From Chryseobacterium gleum (GTDB lineage: Bacteria > Bacteroidota > Bacteroidia > UBA10329), in contig CAMCFW010000111.1 in NCBI GenBank assembly GCA_945874195.1, positions 1-6,915 of the forward strand: a stretch of 6,915 bases of DNA, given 5' to 3'. Positions 1 through 6,439 of this stretch are shown piece after piece. Every line of letters starts with the position of its first letter. Positions within the stretch are counted from its first letter, which is position 1. The notes beneath the pieces are model-generated. The model ran no database searches. It was given only the letters and a program-made list of their open reading frames with translations, and was not told the origin of the DNA. Position numbers and translations under genes: made by a program.

Positions 1-150
1 CTTCGAGCCATCATCAATCACCAAAACCTCGAAGTTCTTGAATGTCTGCTCTTGAACGCTCTTCACCGCATCCATGATTGACCTTGCACGGTTGTAGGTT
101 GGAATGATTACCGAGAAGAAGGGAATAGATGACAGCTCAACGTCCGACAT
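1..150 (-). CDS. Family-2 glycosyltransferase, N-terminal 50 residues (cut by window edge)
   Basis: The first 50 codons of a GT2 (GT-A fold) glycosyltransferase run off the left edge. The ATG at 150-148 opens a frame whose residues 13-20 read SVIIPTYN, the first beta-strand and nucleotide-binding loop of GT2 enzymes. Residues 35-49 read EQTFKNFEVLVIDDGS, with D46-D47 as the first acidic pair that contacts the nucleotide of the donor sugar. The metal-binding DxD and the acceptor half lie outside the window. The start follows the methyltransferase stop codon by only 2 bp, and an AAAAGG stretch lies about 7-12 bases upstream as a possible weak ribosome site, so the two genes are probably co-transcribed. 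In this stretch it resembles the 346-aa GT2 at 1212-2252 (QTF-F-L-VIDDGS). Its donor and acceptor cannot be predicted. Confidence 0.9.
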   Translation of the reverse strand, partial: MSDVELSSIPFFSVIIPTYNRARSIMDAVKSVQEQTFKNFEVLVIDDGSK

Positions 151-152
151 TA

Positions 153-860
153 TTAAGCCTTTTGCGCAATCACACAAAGGTCTTCGCCAGGGCGATTATG
201 TGTAAACGGAACATCGGCCAATTGGCTGAAAACACCCAGTACTTTAATGTTCTTGAATAGACCGGACCGTTCCATTGCGAAACACAATCCTTCTTCGTCA
301 AAGCACCAATGGTGTGCCTGGTAAGGAACACTGTGCGTAAAGATTGAGAAATAATAGCTCTGCGGGCTTCCTTTGGTAATACGGGTTTCGGCCCATTCCG
401 AGAATGCGGAAGGCGTATCGAGAGCGCCTCTAAGATACATTTTCGTCATTTTTCGCAGATCCGGAACAGTAATAAGTATCCAAGCATTGTCACCCATCAA
501 GTTGGAGAAATTCTCAAATGCTTGGGGTAGCGCTTCAATAGGTAGATGTTCCAGCACATGTTGCATTCGTATGAGATCGAACTTACCCATCGACAGAAGC
601 TTCCCCTCCGTGTGTTTTACGGTGGCATCGAATTGAAAATATCGGCCCTTCAATTTTTCGTTCGCTTCTTCGGATGGATATAGGTCCGCGAAAAGAAAGC
701 CTTCACTAAAACTATCCGAAGCTCCCATATCCAACCAACGGGTTTTGTTCTGTGATCTGAGCATGGCACCCAAGCCCTTCGTTTTGTTCTTATATCTGAG
801 ATGATATGAGTAAATGGCCCTTAAAAGCAACGGGTAATATATTCTGAAGAACCAGTTCAT
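153..860 (-). CDS. Class I SAM-dependent methyltransferase (polysaccharide-locus type)
   Basis: A 235-aa soluble Rossmann-fold methyltransferase. Residues 41-55 hold motif I in a slightly degenerate form (RWLDMGASDSFSEGF; the usual DxGxGxG reads DMGAS). Residues 94-107 read FDLIRMQHVLEHLP, the typical motif before strand 4 with the HVLEH signature of Methyltransf_11/23-type enzymes. Residues 128-134 (ILITVPD) form the following strand and proline turn. The basic, aromatic first ~40 residues precede the fold and could touch membrane or a partner. Length is normal for a stand-alone enzyme. It starts at ATG 860-858; M33 is a possible but less likely alternative. Its stop lies 2 bp before the next GT2 gene. 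By context it probably methylates a sugar hydroxyl, carboxyl or amino group of the glycan, but the target is inferred from neighbours only. A relic glycosyltransferase frame overlaps its first 71 bases. Confidence 0.88.
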   Translation of the reverse strand: MNWFFRIYYPLLLRAIYSYHLRYKNKTKGLGAMLRSQNKTRWLDMGASDSFSEGFLFADLYPSEEANEKLKGRYFQFDATVKHTEGKLLSMGKFDLIRMQHVLEHLPIEALPQAFENFSNLMGDNAWILITVPDLRKMTKMYLRGALDTPSAFSEWAETRITKGSPQSYYFSIFTHSVPYQAHHWCFDEEGLCFAMERSGLFKNIKVLGVFSQLADVPFTHNRPGEDLCVIAQKA

Positions 861-1218
861 TCAAGCAAGAGTTGGGGTCTGATATGGAACACTGTAATTG
901 TCTGCTAAAGAAAGAAAAAGTAAGGACACGAATAGTGACCAAGAACGGCCGAATCCGGTTTCTTATTCTAAGAAGATGTGGGGGGTATAACTGGCCTACC
1001 AGCGATTTTACTTTAACGGACAAGATCAATTTCGGCCCATCAGAAAATTGCAGCTCCGTGAGTAGATTGACCTCCTTGGGTTCCTTTAATGGTATGAAGT
1101 TACCCAGATGCAGGTATCGGTCGAAGAAATCGTGGTCCTTAGCATATTTAAATTCAGGATCTAGCCGAAGACCATGATCCCGAAGGACACTGGCTCGAAG
1201 TATGAATGTACCTAACCC
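790..1218 (-). pseudogene. C-terminal relic of a family-2 glycosyltransferase (no start, catalytic N-terminus lost)
   Basis: The 351 bases between the two flanking genes are not empty. On the minus strand a frame opens at 1218, directly after a TAA at 1221-1219, and stays open for 142 codons to a TAA at 792-790. Its first residues (FILRASVLRDHGLRLDPEF, then KYAKDHDFFDRY) match the acceptor-side half of GT2 enzymes. They align with residues 155-183 of the upstream neighbour (IFRTSVIRENNLRY then HAEDYELW). The KDHD at frame residues 27-30 sits where active enzymes carry the ED catalytic-base motif. The SVIIPTYN, DDGS and DxD elements, about 155 residues, are missing and there is no ATG, so it cannot be an active glycosyltransferase. 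Clear similarity covers roughly the first 45 residues (1218-1085); a basic, hydrophobic C-terminal section follows. The last 71 bases overlap the methyltransferase and are probably not native coding sequence. In the +1 frame a TGA abuts the methyltransferase ATG, so a late frameshift is also possible. Confidence 0.75.
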
Positions 1219-2252
1219 TTATTAATCTTTGTCTGCACAGTTTTCAAATGACCTAAAATTGATTTTATAAAGAGCTTAAAAGTTCCTTTAAGTTGATTGA
1301 GTCCGAACCTGATGCTTTGATATTTCCAGTAGAGTTTCCAAACACTAAAGCCATAATACGAGTGATTCTCGCAAGTCTCGAACCATTTTTTTCTTAATAG
1401 GTCGGCAAACCAAGCTTGATCAAGATATTGGGATTCAACATTTCCTTCAAGCATCTTGCTAATTAAAACGCCAAGCCGGTCGAGTTCAGTCAATTTCAGA
1501 ATATTCACCTGATGGTTCATTTTTTGGAACAGGTCGAGATCATGGTCCGAAGCAGTAACTCCCACTTTTTGAAATAACTGCTTCTTAATTCGGTAACTGT
1601 TATATTTCTGCGTTTCATTCTGAAGTTTGGAAATATTGTTCTCGTGAACACGGTATTTCAAAAGCGCTTTAGGAATGTTGGCCAACTCCGAAACTTCAGC
1701 AAATTGTCCCCAAAGCTCATAATCTTCGGCATGGGGAAAGCCCATATTATACCGTAGGTTGTTCTCTCGGATCACAGATGTCCTGAATATGGTTGAAGGA
1801 TGAATTATCGGACACTGGTAAAAGGACATATATCTGATCTCAGCATTGCTGATGGGGTTTTTTCCAATGGAACTGACCGAACCAAAGGCCTCGTACCAAG
1901 TTCCGGAAAGACCAACTTTGGGGTTCGCTTCCATAAACTCAACCTGATCTTGAATACGGGTTTCCGTGGCCAGATCATCAGCATCCAGTCTGACAATGTA
2001 TTTGCCATTGGCAAGTTCAAGTCCTTTATTGAGGGTTGTGATTAGTTTGAGATTGGTCTCATTTTTCGTGTAAACGATCCTATCATCTCGAAAACTTTTG
2101 ATAATGGCCGCAGAATTATCAGTTGATCCATCGTCAATCACAAGAAGTTCAAAGTCCGGGAATGTTTGGTCAAGAATACTTTGAATGGCGGCTGCTACAA
2201 ACTTCTCCGCATTGTAAACGGGCATAAGAACGGTGACCAACGGACCTTTCAT
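1212..2252 (-). CDS. Family-2 glycosyltransferase, 346 aa
   Basis: A complete GT2 enzyme expected to transfer a sugar from a nucleotide donor to a lipid-linked glycan at the cytoplasmic membrane face. Residues 7-14 (TVLMPVYN) and 37-45 (LVIDDGSTD, D40-D41) bind the nucleotide. Residues 88-94 (RLDADDL) hold the metal-binding D90-x-D92. Residues 151-161 (HPSTIFRTSVI) and 174-181 (HAEDYELW, E176-D177 as likely catalytic base) define the acceptor half. LLKYRVHENNIS closes the catalytic domain near residue 213. The remaining ~130 residues are a lysine-rich C-terminal extension without a clear membrane span. The start ATG (2252-2250) overlaps the preceding gene's TGA in an ATGA, implying translational coupling. 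The 3' part is AT-rich (20 of 60 GC at both 1261-1320 and 1561-1620), unlike the two genes upstream, which suggests a different source. Sugar specificity is unknown. Confidence 0.93.
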   Translation of the reverse strand: MKGPLVTVLMPVYNAEKFVAAAIQSILDQTFPDFELLVIDDGSTDNSAAIIKSFRDDRIVYTKNETNLKLITTLNKGLELANGKYIVRLDADDLATETRIQDQVEFMEANPKVGLSGTWYEAFGSVSSIGKNPISNAEIRYMSFYQCPIIHPSTIFRTSVIRENNLRYNMGFPHAEDYELWGQFAEVSELANIPKALLKYRVHENNISKLQNETQKYNSYRIKKQLFQKVGVTASDHDLDLFQKMNHQVNILKLTELDRLGVLISKMLEGNVESQYLDQAWFADLLRKKWFETCENHSYYGFSVWKLYWKYQSIRFGLNQLKGTFKLFIKSILGHLKTVQTKINKG

Positions 2253-3262
2253 GCTCGAAAAGTATCACGAAGTGAATAAACCTGTTTAAACATGGCGTAA
2301 TACTCGGTCTTAAGCGTCACGATCCTTCTGATCTGGCCAAGTTTGGCCAATGCGGTCAGCAATTTTTTATTTCCTTCCATTGGTAAGAACAACCCGAACA
2401 GGAGAACCGGTAGGTCGGGAATTAGATTTTTGCCCAGATAAATGGCCCGGTCCAGCCAGAACGGGAGTTTTCCTTGGGTGGGAATTGGTCGGCATGAAAC
2501 CGCAGATGTGTAGACCTCCAAGTAGGCTTTTGTATGACCGAATCCGGAAAACAGTCTGCGAAGATATTTCCAGTTCACTCTGGCCGATGGTAAATGGTGC
2601 GCGAATGTCAGATCCGAACGGTGTACAAGTTCATATCCTGCAAGGCGGAAGGCAAAACAAAGTTCGGTGTCTCCGCCAGACATGAGGCTGTTGCCCACGC
2701 GATCGGAAAGAAGGCTTCGGAATCCAGCGTTGCGCAGTTTTTCGAGCAAATCCATTCGCAAAGCCAAACCCGCGCCATATAAGTGCTCCACCTGTTGTTT
2801 GCCGTCAGATTGCGGTCCGATCGCGTAGCAGTAATCGTACTGTTTGAACCAAGCTGGTGGTTCAGATTCCAATGCGGCAATCCCTGTTCCGCCCACCATT
2901 CCGGCATTCGGGTTCTGCTGAAATGAGTTCCAGATTCCTTGCACGTAACCGGGCGCCAGGCTATTATCGTCATCCACCATCAGCACGATATTGAACCTCG
3001 CCTCTTCAAACCCTTTGTTGCGTGCATTGCTCAGTCCGGGCTCATTTTCATTCACCACTTTCCAATCAATGGAACCCGCATGTTCTGAAAGAAGATGGGT
3101 GGCCAGTTTGGCGGTGTCATCGGTCGATCTATTGTCAATCACGATGATCTCCCAATTCAGGTCCGAGCTCAATTCTTGCTTCAGCAGGTGCCGAAGCGTA
3201 AGTTCGATTCTCGCTTCACTGTTGAAACAGCAAACAATTACGGAAATGCCGGCCGCTTTCAT
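2249..3262 (-). CDS. Family-2 glycosyltransferase, 337 aa (GLSNARNKG / VDDDN type)
   Basis: A complete GT2 enzyme. Residues 6-15 (ISVIVCCFNS) form the first strand. Residues 40-48 (IVIDNRSTD) are the nucleotide-binding loop, with DN in place of the more usual DD. Residues 75-84 (PGLSNARNKG) and 95-100 (MVDDDN) are the conserved segments around the metal site. Residues 195-201 (SGGDTEL) hold the D198-x-E200 pair that probably supplies the catalytic base. H222-H223 and the following W-KYLRR segment (231-236) are typical of this subgroup. Residues ~283-297 (IPDLPVLLFGLFLPM) are hydrophobic and could anchor the protein to the membrane. The gene is linked by 4-bp ATGA overlaps to both neighbours (3262-3259 upstream, 2252-2249 downstream). 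One hand-counted line (2881-2940) is 53% GC, above the gene that follows. The substrate cannot be told. Confidence 0.93.
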   Translation of the reverse strand: MKAAGISVIVCCFNSEARIELTLRHLLKQELSSDLNWEIIVIDNRSTDDTAKLATHLLSEHAGSIDWKVVNENEPGLSNARNKGFEEARFNIVLMVDDDNSLAPGYVQGIWNSFQQNPNAGMVGGTGIAALESEPPAWFKQYDYCYAIGPQSDGKQQVEHLYGAGLALRMDLLEKLRNAGFRSLLSDRVGNSLMSGGDTELCFAFRLAGYELVHRSDLTFAHHLPSARVNWKYLRRLFSGFGHTKAYLEVYTSAVSCRPIPTQGKLPFWLDRAIYLGKNLIPDLPVLLFGLFLPMEGNKKLLTALAKLGQIRRIVTLKTEYYAMFKQVYSLRDTFRA

Positions 3263-4110
3263 AGCACCTCGGTCAGTTTGAGCCTAAGCCACATTCGCCA
3301 GTATTTGCCTCGTTCGCCCTGTTCGCGATAGAAGTAAAGCAGTTCGTCCAATTGTTTTTTTATCGCTGATGCAACCGGGGATCGGTGTTTCTGCTCAACC
3401 AATGCACTAATAATTTCAAGGGCCTTCAACTTGTTCAGCAATTGTTTTTCCTCCTGAATGCCGGACCAGAGGCCACCACCGTGTTTTCTGTACGAAGCGG
3501 TCGACTCCGGCAAATAGATGTAATCGCCCCGTTGAATCAATAGCGTGTGCAGTATCCAGTCAGCAAACGGGCTTTGGTAATATTCTGGTGGAAAGCCATT
3601 GAAGAACGAACGCCTAAAAACCAGTGTACAAGTAGGAATGGGGTTGAAATTCAGTTTGAAGAAGTCATCAGCTTTCAAGATGCCGAAAGCCTTGTCTACG
3701 TACGGATATCGGCTTTGCTGACCGTCATCGTTGATCACAGTCGCATTACTGAAGCACGCGGCTGCTGCGGGATTCCTTTCAAGAAGGTCTATCTGCTTTT
3801 GCAGTTTTTGGGGGTCGGTCCATGTATCATCCCCTTCGCAGAGTGCTATGTATTTCCCTTTACAGGCATCGATGGTCCGAGCCCAGTTGCCTGGCATGCC
3901 GAGATTTTCGATCGTAGGAAGCACACGCAGTTTCGGGTTTGCGGCTGCCGCTGCAGCTATCAGTTCGGGGGTTGCATCGGTCGATGCATCATCGCCAACC
4001 ACCACCTCGTAACCTACGTTCAGTTGTTGCGCAATTGCTCCGTTGAGTGTTTCGTCAATGAACTTCTCCTGATTGTACGAGATGATGCAGGCTGTGACTA
4101 TCGGTTTCAT
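3259..4110 (-). CDS. Family-2 glycosyltransferase, 283 aa (EGDD-W-TDP type)
   Basis: A complete compact GT2 enzyme. Residues 5-16 (VTACIISYNQEK) form the opening strand, and 36-45 (VVVGDDASTD, D40-D41) the nucleotide loop. Residues 92-106 (EGDDTWTDPQKLQKQ) are the signature of this subgroup, with the metal-binding acidic cluster E92-x-D94-D95. Residues 181-187 (PFADWIL) hold the D184 expected near the acceptor, and 205-217 (ASYRKHGGGLWSG) close the catalytic domain. The C-terminal ~65 residues are charged and helical, with no membrane span. A run of six alanines (52-57) sits in a GC-rich stretch. It is paralogous to the 318-aa enzyme at 5249-6205: 13 of 15 residues match in the signature block. 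It starts 28 bp after the upstream stop, and its own stop overlaps the next ATG. It presumably adds one sugar residue; which one is unknown. Confidence 0.93.
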   Translation of the reverse strand: MKPIVTACIISYNQEKFIDETLNGAIAQQLNVGYEVVVGDDASTDATPELIAAAAAANPKLRVLPTIENLGMPGNWARTIDACKGKYIALCEGDDTWTDPQKLQKQIDLLERNPAAAACFSNATVINDDGQQSRYPYVDKAFGILKADDFFKLNFNPIPTCTLVFRRSFFNGFPPEYYQSPFADWILHTLLIQRGDYIYLPESTASYRKHGGGLWSGIQEEKQLLNKLKALEIISALVEQKHRSPVASAIKKQLDELLYFYREQGERGKYWRMWLRLKLTEVL

Positions 4111-4138
4111 CTGCTTTGGGAGTCATGCGAATGTATGC

Positions 4139-5167
4139 TCAACTGGAGTATCCAATTAGCCTAAGTAGTCGATCAAGTAGTCGGATGATCAACTTCCTAA
4201 ATAAAGTCTTCTCCGTGACGAACGACCAGCGCATATAGCGGAAAATCAGCCTGTCAATTATGGTCCGTGGGTCTTTGAACCGTTCTGGGCTAGGCTTTTT
4301 CCCAGTTGCGAATTGCACCCAGTCCTTATCCCATATATCTACCATCCTGAAATACTTGGTACCGTATTCCTCAAGGTATTGGAGCAGTCTGTAGTCATTT
4401 GGATAATCGTAACTATATGACACGGAAGTGACATCGATTCCGAGGTCACTGTAACCGTTGAACCATTCCGATCTTACTTCGAGAAAACGCGGTGGATTCA
4501 ATGCTGCTGAATATTTGCGGTAAATGTTGGGACCGAACTCACCCTTACCTACTTTCTCATAAGCTCGGTACCAACGTGCTTTGCTCAGTATCCGTTCCGT
4601 GTTCGTGGCCTGATAATGAAGAAGTTTCAGTTCGCAACATCGCATTATATTTATGTCGTAATTAGGCCAAGGCACCCGCCCCATGTGCATGATGCTACCT
4701 GAAAGGGTGGAGGCCCCATCATCGACAAAACCAACCTCGATCATGTTGCTTGGCAAGTATTGTTGCATGTCGGGCTGTAGATTGCACCACGGAATTCTGA
4801 TGATTGAACCTTTAGGAAGGTTTAGTATGGTTTTCCATTCGGGAGAGGTCATGAAGTTTGCCGATATTAACTCGTCTGCATCCAGATTCATGATGATCCT
4901 TCGCTCGGCCGTTAATTTCCTTGCTTCTTCATACAAAAGGGACCGCATTGAAAGCTCATTCCAATCCTGATTCGGGCTGTGCACGATGGTCACCTTCGGG
5001 TATTTTTCAAGTATTTCAAGTGTACTGTCTCTTGAAACTTGATACCCGCAGATGATGTGATCCGCCCATAGACTGGTTGCCTGAAGGAATCGGTCGAGCT
5101 CAAATGCTTCGTTCACGACAGGGGTAAGACAGATGAGTTTTGTGCCTGTGGGTTTGATGATTCTCAT
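4139..5167 (-). CDS. Divergent GT2-like glycosyltransferase with DADE motif, 342 aa
   Basis: A complete protein with a recognisable but divergent GT-A fold. Residues 11-20 (LICLTPVVNE) form the first strand with the VxNE signature of GT2 enzymes related to the KNE/DADE group. The usual D-GS-DRT loop is replaced at 41-49 by GYQVSRDST, so the first acidic residue is not at its usual place. Residues 68-76 (DWNELSMRS) correspond to the segment that reads DFSAARN in typical members. Residues 93-99 (MNLDADE) hold the metal-binding D96-x-D98-E99. The C-terminal ~200 residues match nothing I recognise. They are tyrosine- and tryptophan-rich and end in a basic amphipathic stretch (~305-338) that could lie on the membrane. 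The ATG at 5167 follows an 81-bp gap after the previous gene, and the stop lies 28 bp before the next start. Glycosyl transfer is likely from fold and context; an atypical donor is possible. Confidence 0.82.
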   Translation of the reverse strand: MRIIKPTGTKLICLTPVVNEAFELDRFLQATSLWADHIICGYQVSRDSTLEILEKYPKVTIVHSPNQDWNELSMRSLLYEEARKLTAERRIIMNLDADELISANFMTSPEWKTILNLPKGSIIRIPWCNLQPDMQQYLPSNMIEVGFVDDGASTLSGSIMHMGRVPWPNYDINIMRCCELKLLHYQATNTERILSKARWYRAYEKVGKGEFGPNIYRKYSAALNPPRFLEVRSEWFNGYSDLGIDVTSVSYSYDYPNDYRLLQYLEEYGTKYFRMVDIWDKDWVQFATGKKPSPERFKDPRTIIDRLIFRYMRWSFVTEKTLFRKLIIRLLDRLLRLIGYSS

Positions 5168-5248
5168 TTCAGTATCCTAATCGGTGGAAAAATACAGTTT
5201 AGTGTCCAAGTGTCACATAGCACGCTAGTTCTGTGGCCAAAACCGAGC
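5168..5248 (-). other. 81-bp intergenic gap without a clear signal
   Basis: Apart from the relic regions this is the longest break between genes in the window. I see no convincing terminator: the only perfect small hairpin, TAGC-GT-GCTA, has a 4-bp stem and no T-run. A TATTTTTC on the minus strand (about 5189-5196) is one base from the Bacteroidota TAnnTTTG -7 element, but there is no properly spaced -33 TTG. A short direct repeat, AGTGTC, occurs twice 8 bases apart (5201-5214). The gap could hold a weak internal promoter for the five genes downstream, but the sequence does not prove it. Confidence 0.3.
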
Positions 5249-6205
5249 TCAATTTATAACTCTTCGATTTCGAACTCGATACAGATAATCACGCATGATC
5301 CGCAACTGTCGTCCCTGCCCATAGCGGGTAGCCGAGATGAGCGACCTCAAGAGAAATGCTATCGACCGCAACCACTGCTTTTCCTGTATTGCTAAGAACG
5401 CGAATTCCAAGTGATACCACCAATCGCCAGCCAAAAAATGCCGTTTGTACTCTGAACCCAAATAATCTACCAAAAAATGGTTCATTTCTTTTCCGCGCTG
5501 AAGCGTGATGTTTCGTGAGGTGCTTCTTAAAATGCTCGATGAGTGTATGCGATAAACACCAGTTTTAATATCCAGAAACCGATATTGGCCTTGACGACCT
5601 GCAATGCACCAGATGAAGAAATCCATATGGAAGATTTTGCCGTCTGAGTTAGCAAGCGCGCGAACGGCCTCTTCTACCGCATCTCTTTTTAGCATGACAG
5701 TACAAGTGGCTACAAGGTGTCTGTCGGTAAGAAACTGTCTCAGGTCGAACTTTTCGGGCGGCAATTTTCCAGGGTAAAATGGCACTAGTTTGCCGTCTAT
5801 GGACTTTTGAGCATCGGTTAAGACCATAGATAAACTCAGGTCGGCTTCCATAGCGTCTACCTGTTTCTGAAGCTTCAAAGGGTCAGTCCAGTAATCATCG
5901 CCTTCCAATGGCGTTATGTATTTGCCAGATAGCTGAGGAACTACAAATTTTAAAGAATTAGCGTAAGCACCTTGATTGGTCTTTTGATAAATGGGTTTAA
6001 TAATCTCTGGAAATCGATTCTCAAACTCACGAACAATTGCTTTGGTTCCGTCAGTTGAGCAATCTTCGCCAATCACCACTTCAAAGCGAAAATTAGTTTT
6101 CTGCATCACGACCGAATCCAAACAGGCTCGGATGTATTTTTCATGATTGTAGGTAATCATCCACACGCTTACCATCGGTCTTTCCATCGGGATAGGCTCG
6201 TTCAT
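5249..6205 (-). CDS. Family-2 glycosyltransferase, 318 aa (EGDDYW-TDP type)
   Basis: A complete GT2 enzyme. I take the ATG at 6205-6203 as start (MNEPIPMERPMVSV). The frame also has a TTG one codon earlier, directly after an upstream TAA, but ATG is the better choice; two further in-frame ATGs lie within the next ten codons. Numbering from the chosen start: residues 12-20 (VSVWMITYN) form the first strand; 45-52 (IGEDCSTD, E47-D48) the nucleotide loop, with ED where DD is usual; 101-115 (EGDDYWTDPLKLQKQ) the signature block with the metal-binding cluster; 193-199 (HMDFFIW, D195) the acceptor-side acidic site; and 217-222 (VYRIHS) the end of the catalytic core. The C-terminal ~95 residues are aromatic and basic with no certain membrane span. 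It is the closest relative in the window of the 283-aa enzyme, and its N-terminus resembles the broken gene just upstream. The sugar specificity is unknown. Confidence 0.93.
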   Translation of the reverse strand: MNEPIPMERPMVSVWMITYNHEKYIRACLDSVVMQKTNFRFEVVIGEDCSTDGTKAIVREFENRFPEIIKPIYQKTNQGAYANSLKFVVPQLSGKYITPLEGDDYWTDPLKLQKQVDAMEADLSLSMVLTDAQKSIDGKLVPFYPGKLPPEKFDLRQFLTDRHLVATCTVMLKRDAVEEAVRALANSDGKIFHMDFFIWCIAGRQGQYRFLDIKTGVYRIHSSSILRSTSRNITLQRGKEMNHFLVDYLGSEYKRHFLAGDWWYHLEFAFLAIQEKQWLRSIAFLLRSLISATRYGQGRQLRIMRDYLYRVRNRRVIN

Positions 6206-6208
6206 CAA

Positions 6209-6431
6209 TTATTCGGTAGGTGAATTACTTCGAAAGGACATGCGATGTTGAATCAACTTAATCTGCAAAGCCTTCTTGCTCCGTTTTATCTGGTGAACAA
6301 TCATCTGTAACTATTACTTCAACGTTGAAATTGCATTTCTGAGAAAGAACTCCATTGAGGCATTCTTCAATAAAACTCTCATGATTATAAGTTGGAATTA
6401 ATACTGAAACTGTAATCTTGGAGTCTTGCAT
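6209..6431 (-). pseudogene. Broken family-2 glycosyltransferase: N-terminal stub plus frame-shifted tail
   Basis: An ATG at 6431-6429, 8 bp after the upstream methyltransferase stop, opens a 57-codon frame ending in TAA at 6260-6258. Residues 6-20 (ITVSVLIPTYNHESF) and 38-50 (EVIVTDDCSPDKT, D43-D44) are unmistakably the start of a GT2 enzyme of the same subgroup as the genes at 5249 and 3259. The similarity stops there: the EGDD metal site and acceptor half are absent, so no activity is expected. In another frame, open from about 6304 to a TAA at 6211-6209, the sequence RSKKALQIKLIQHRMS followed by FRSNSPTE reads like the basic C-terminal tail of such a protein. Its stop lies 3 bp before the next gene's ATG, the tight packing expected of an intact operon. 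The simplest reading is an out-of-frame internal deletion of some 200 codons, with the junction near 6260-6285. Confidence 0.78.
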
Positions 6432-6439
6432 TGTCAATA

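Noticed and set aside
790..1029. A 79-codon minus-strand frame starting at TTG as a separate small gene
   Set aside because: It is just the tail of the longer relic frame, which is open from 1218. The TTG lies inside the GT-like sequence, and the end overlaps the methyltransferase.
872..1177. A 101-codon plus-strand frame in the gap between the 346-aa GT2 and the methyltransferase
   Set aside because: It is the antisense shadow of the relic. The minus strand gives a recognisable GT2 motif; the plus-strand peptide shows no domain.
3547..4164. A 205-codon plus-strand frame antisense to the 283-aa transferase
   Set aside because: The minus strand holds all GT2 motifs in order. The plus-strand product is cysteine-rich, featureless and a typical shadow of a GC-richer gene.
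5201..5214. Direct repeat AGTGTC twice, 8 bases apart
   Set aside because: Only two short copies, with no third unit or symmetry to suggest an operator or a target-site duplication.
5168..5248. Bacteroidota-type promoter before the 342-aa gene (TATTTTTC near 5189-5196)
   Set aside because: One mismatch to TAnnTTTG and no -33 TTG at the expected spacing; such partial matches are common by chance in AT-rich gaps.
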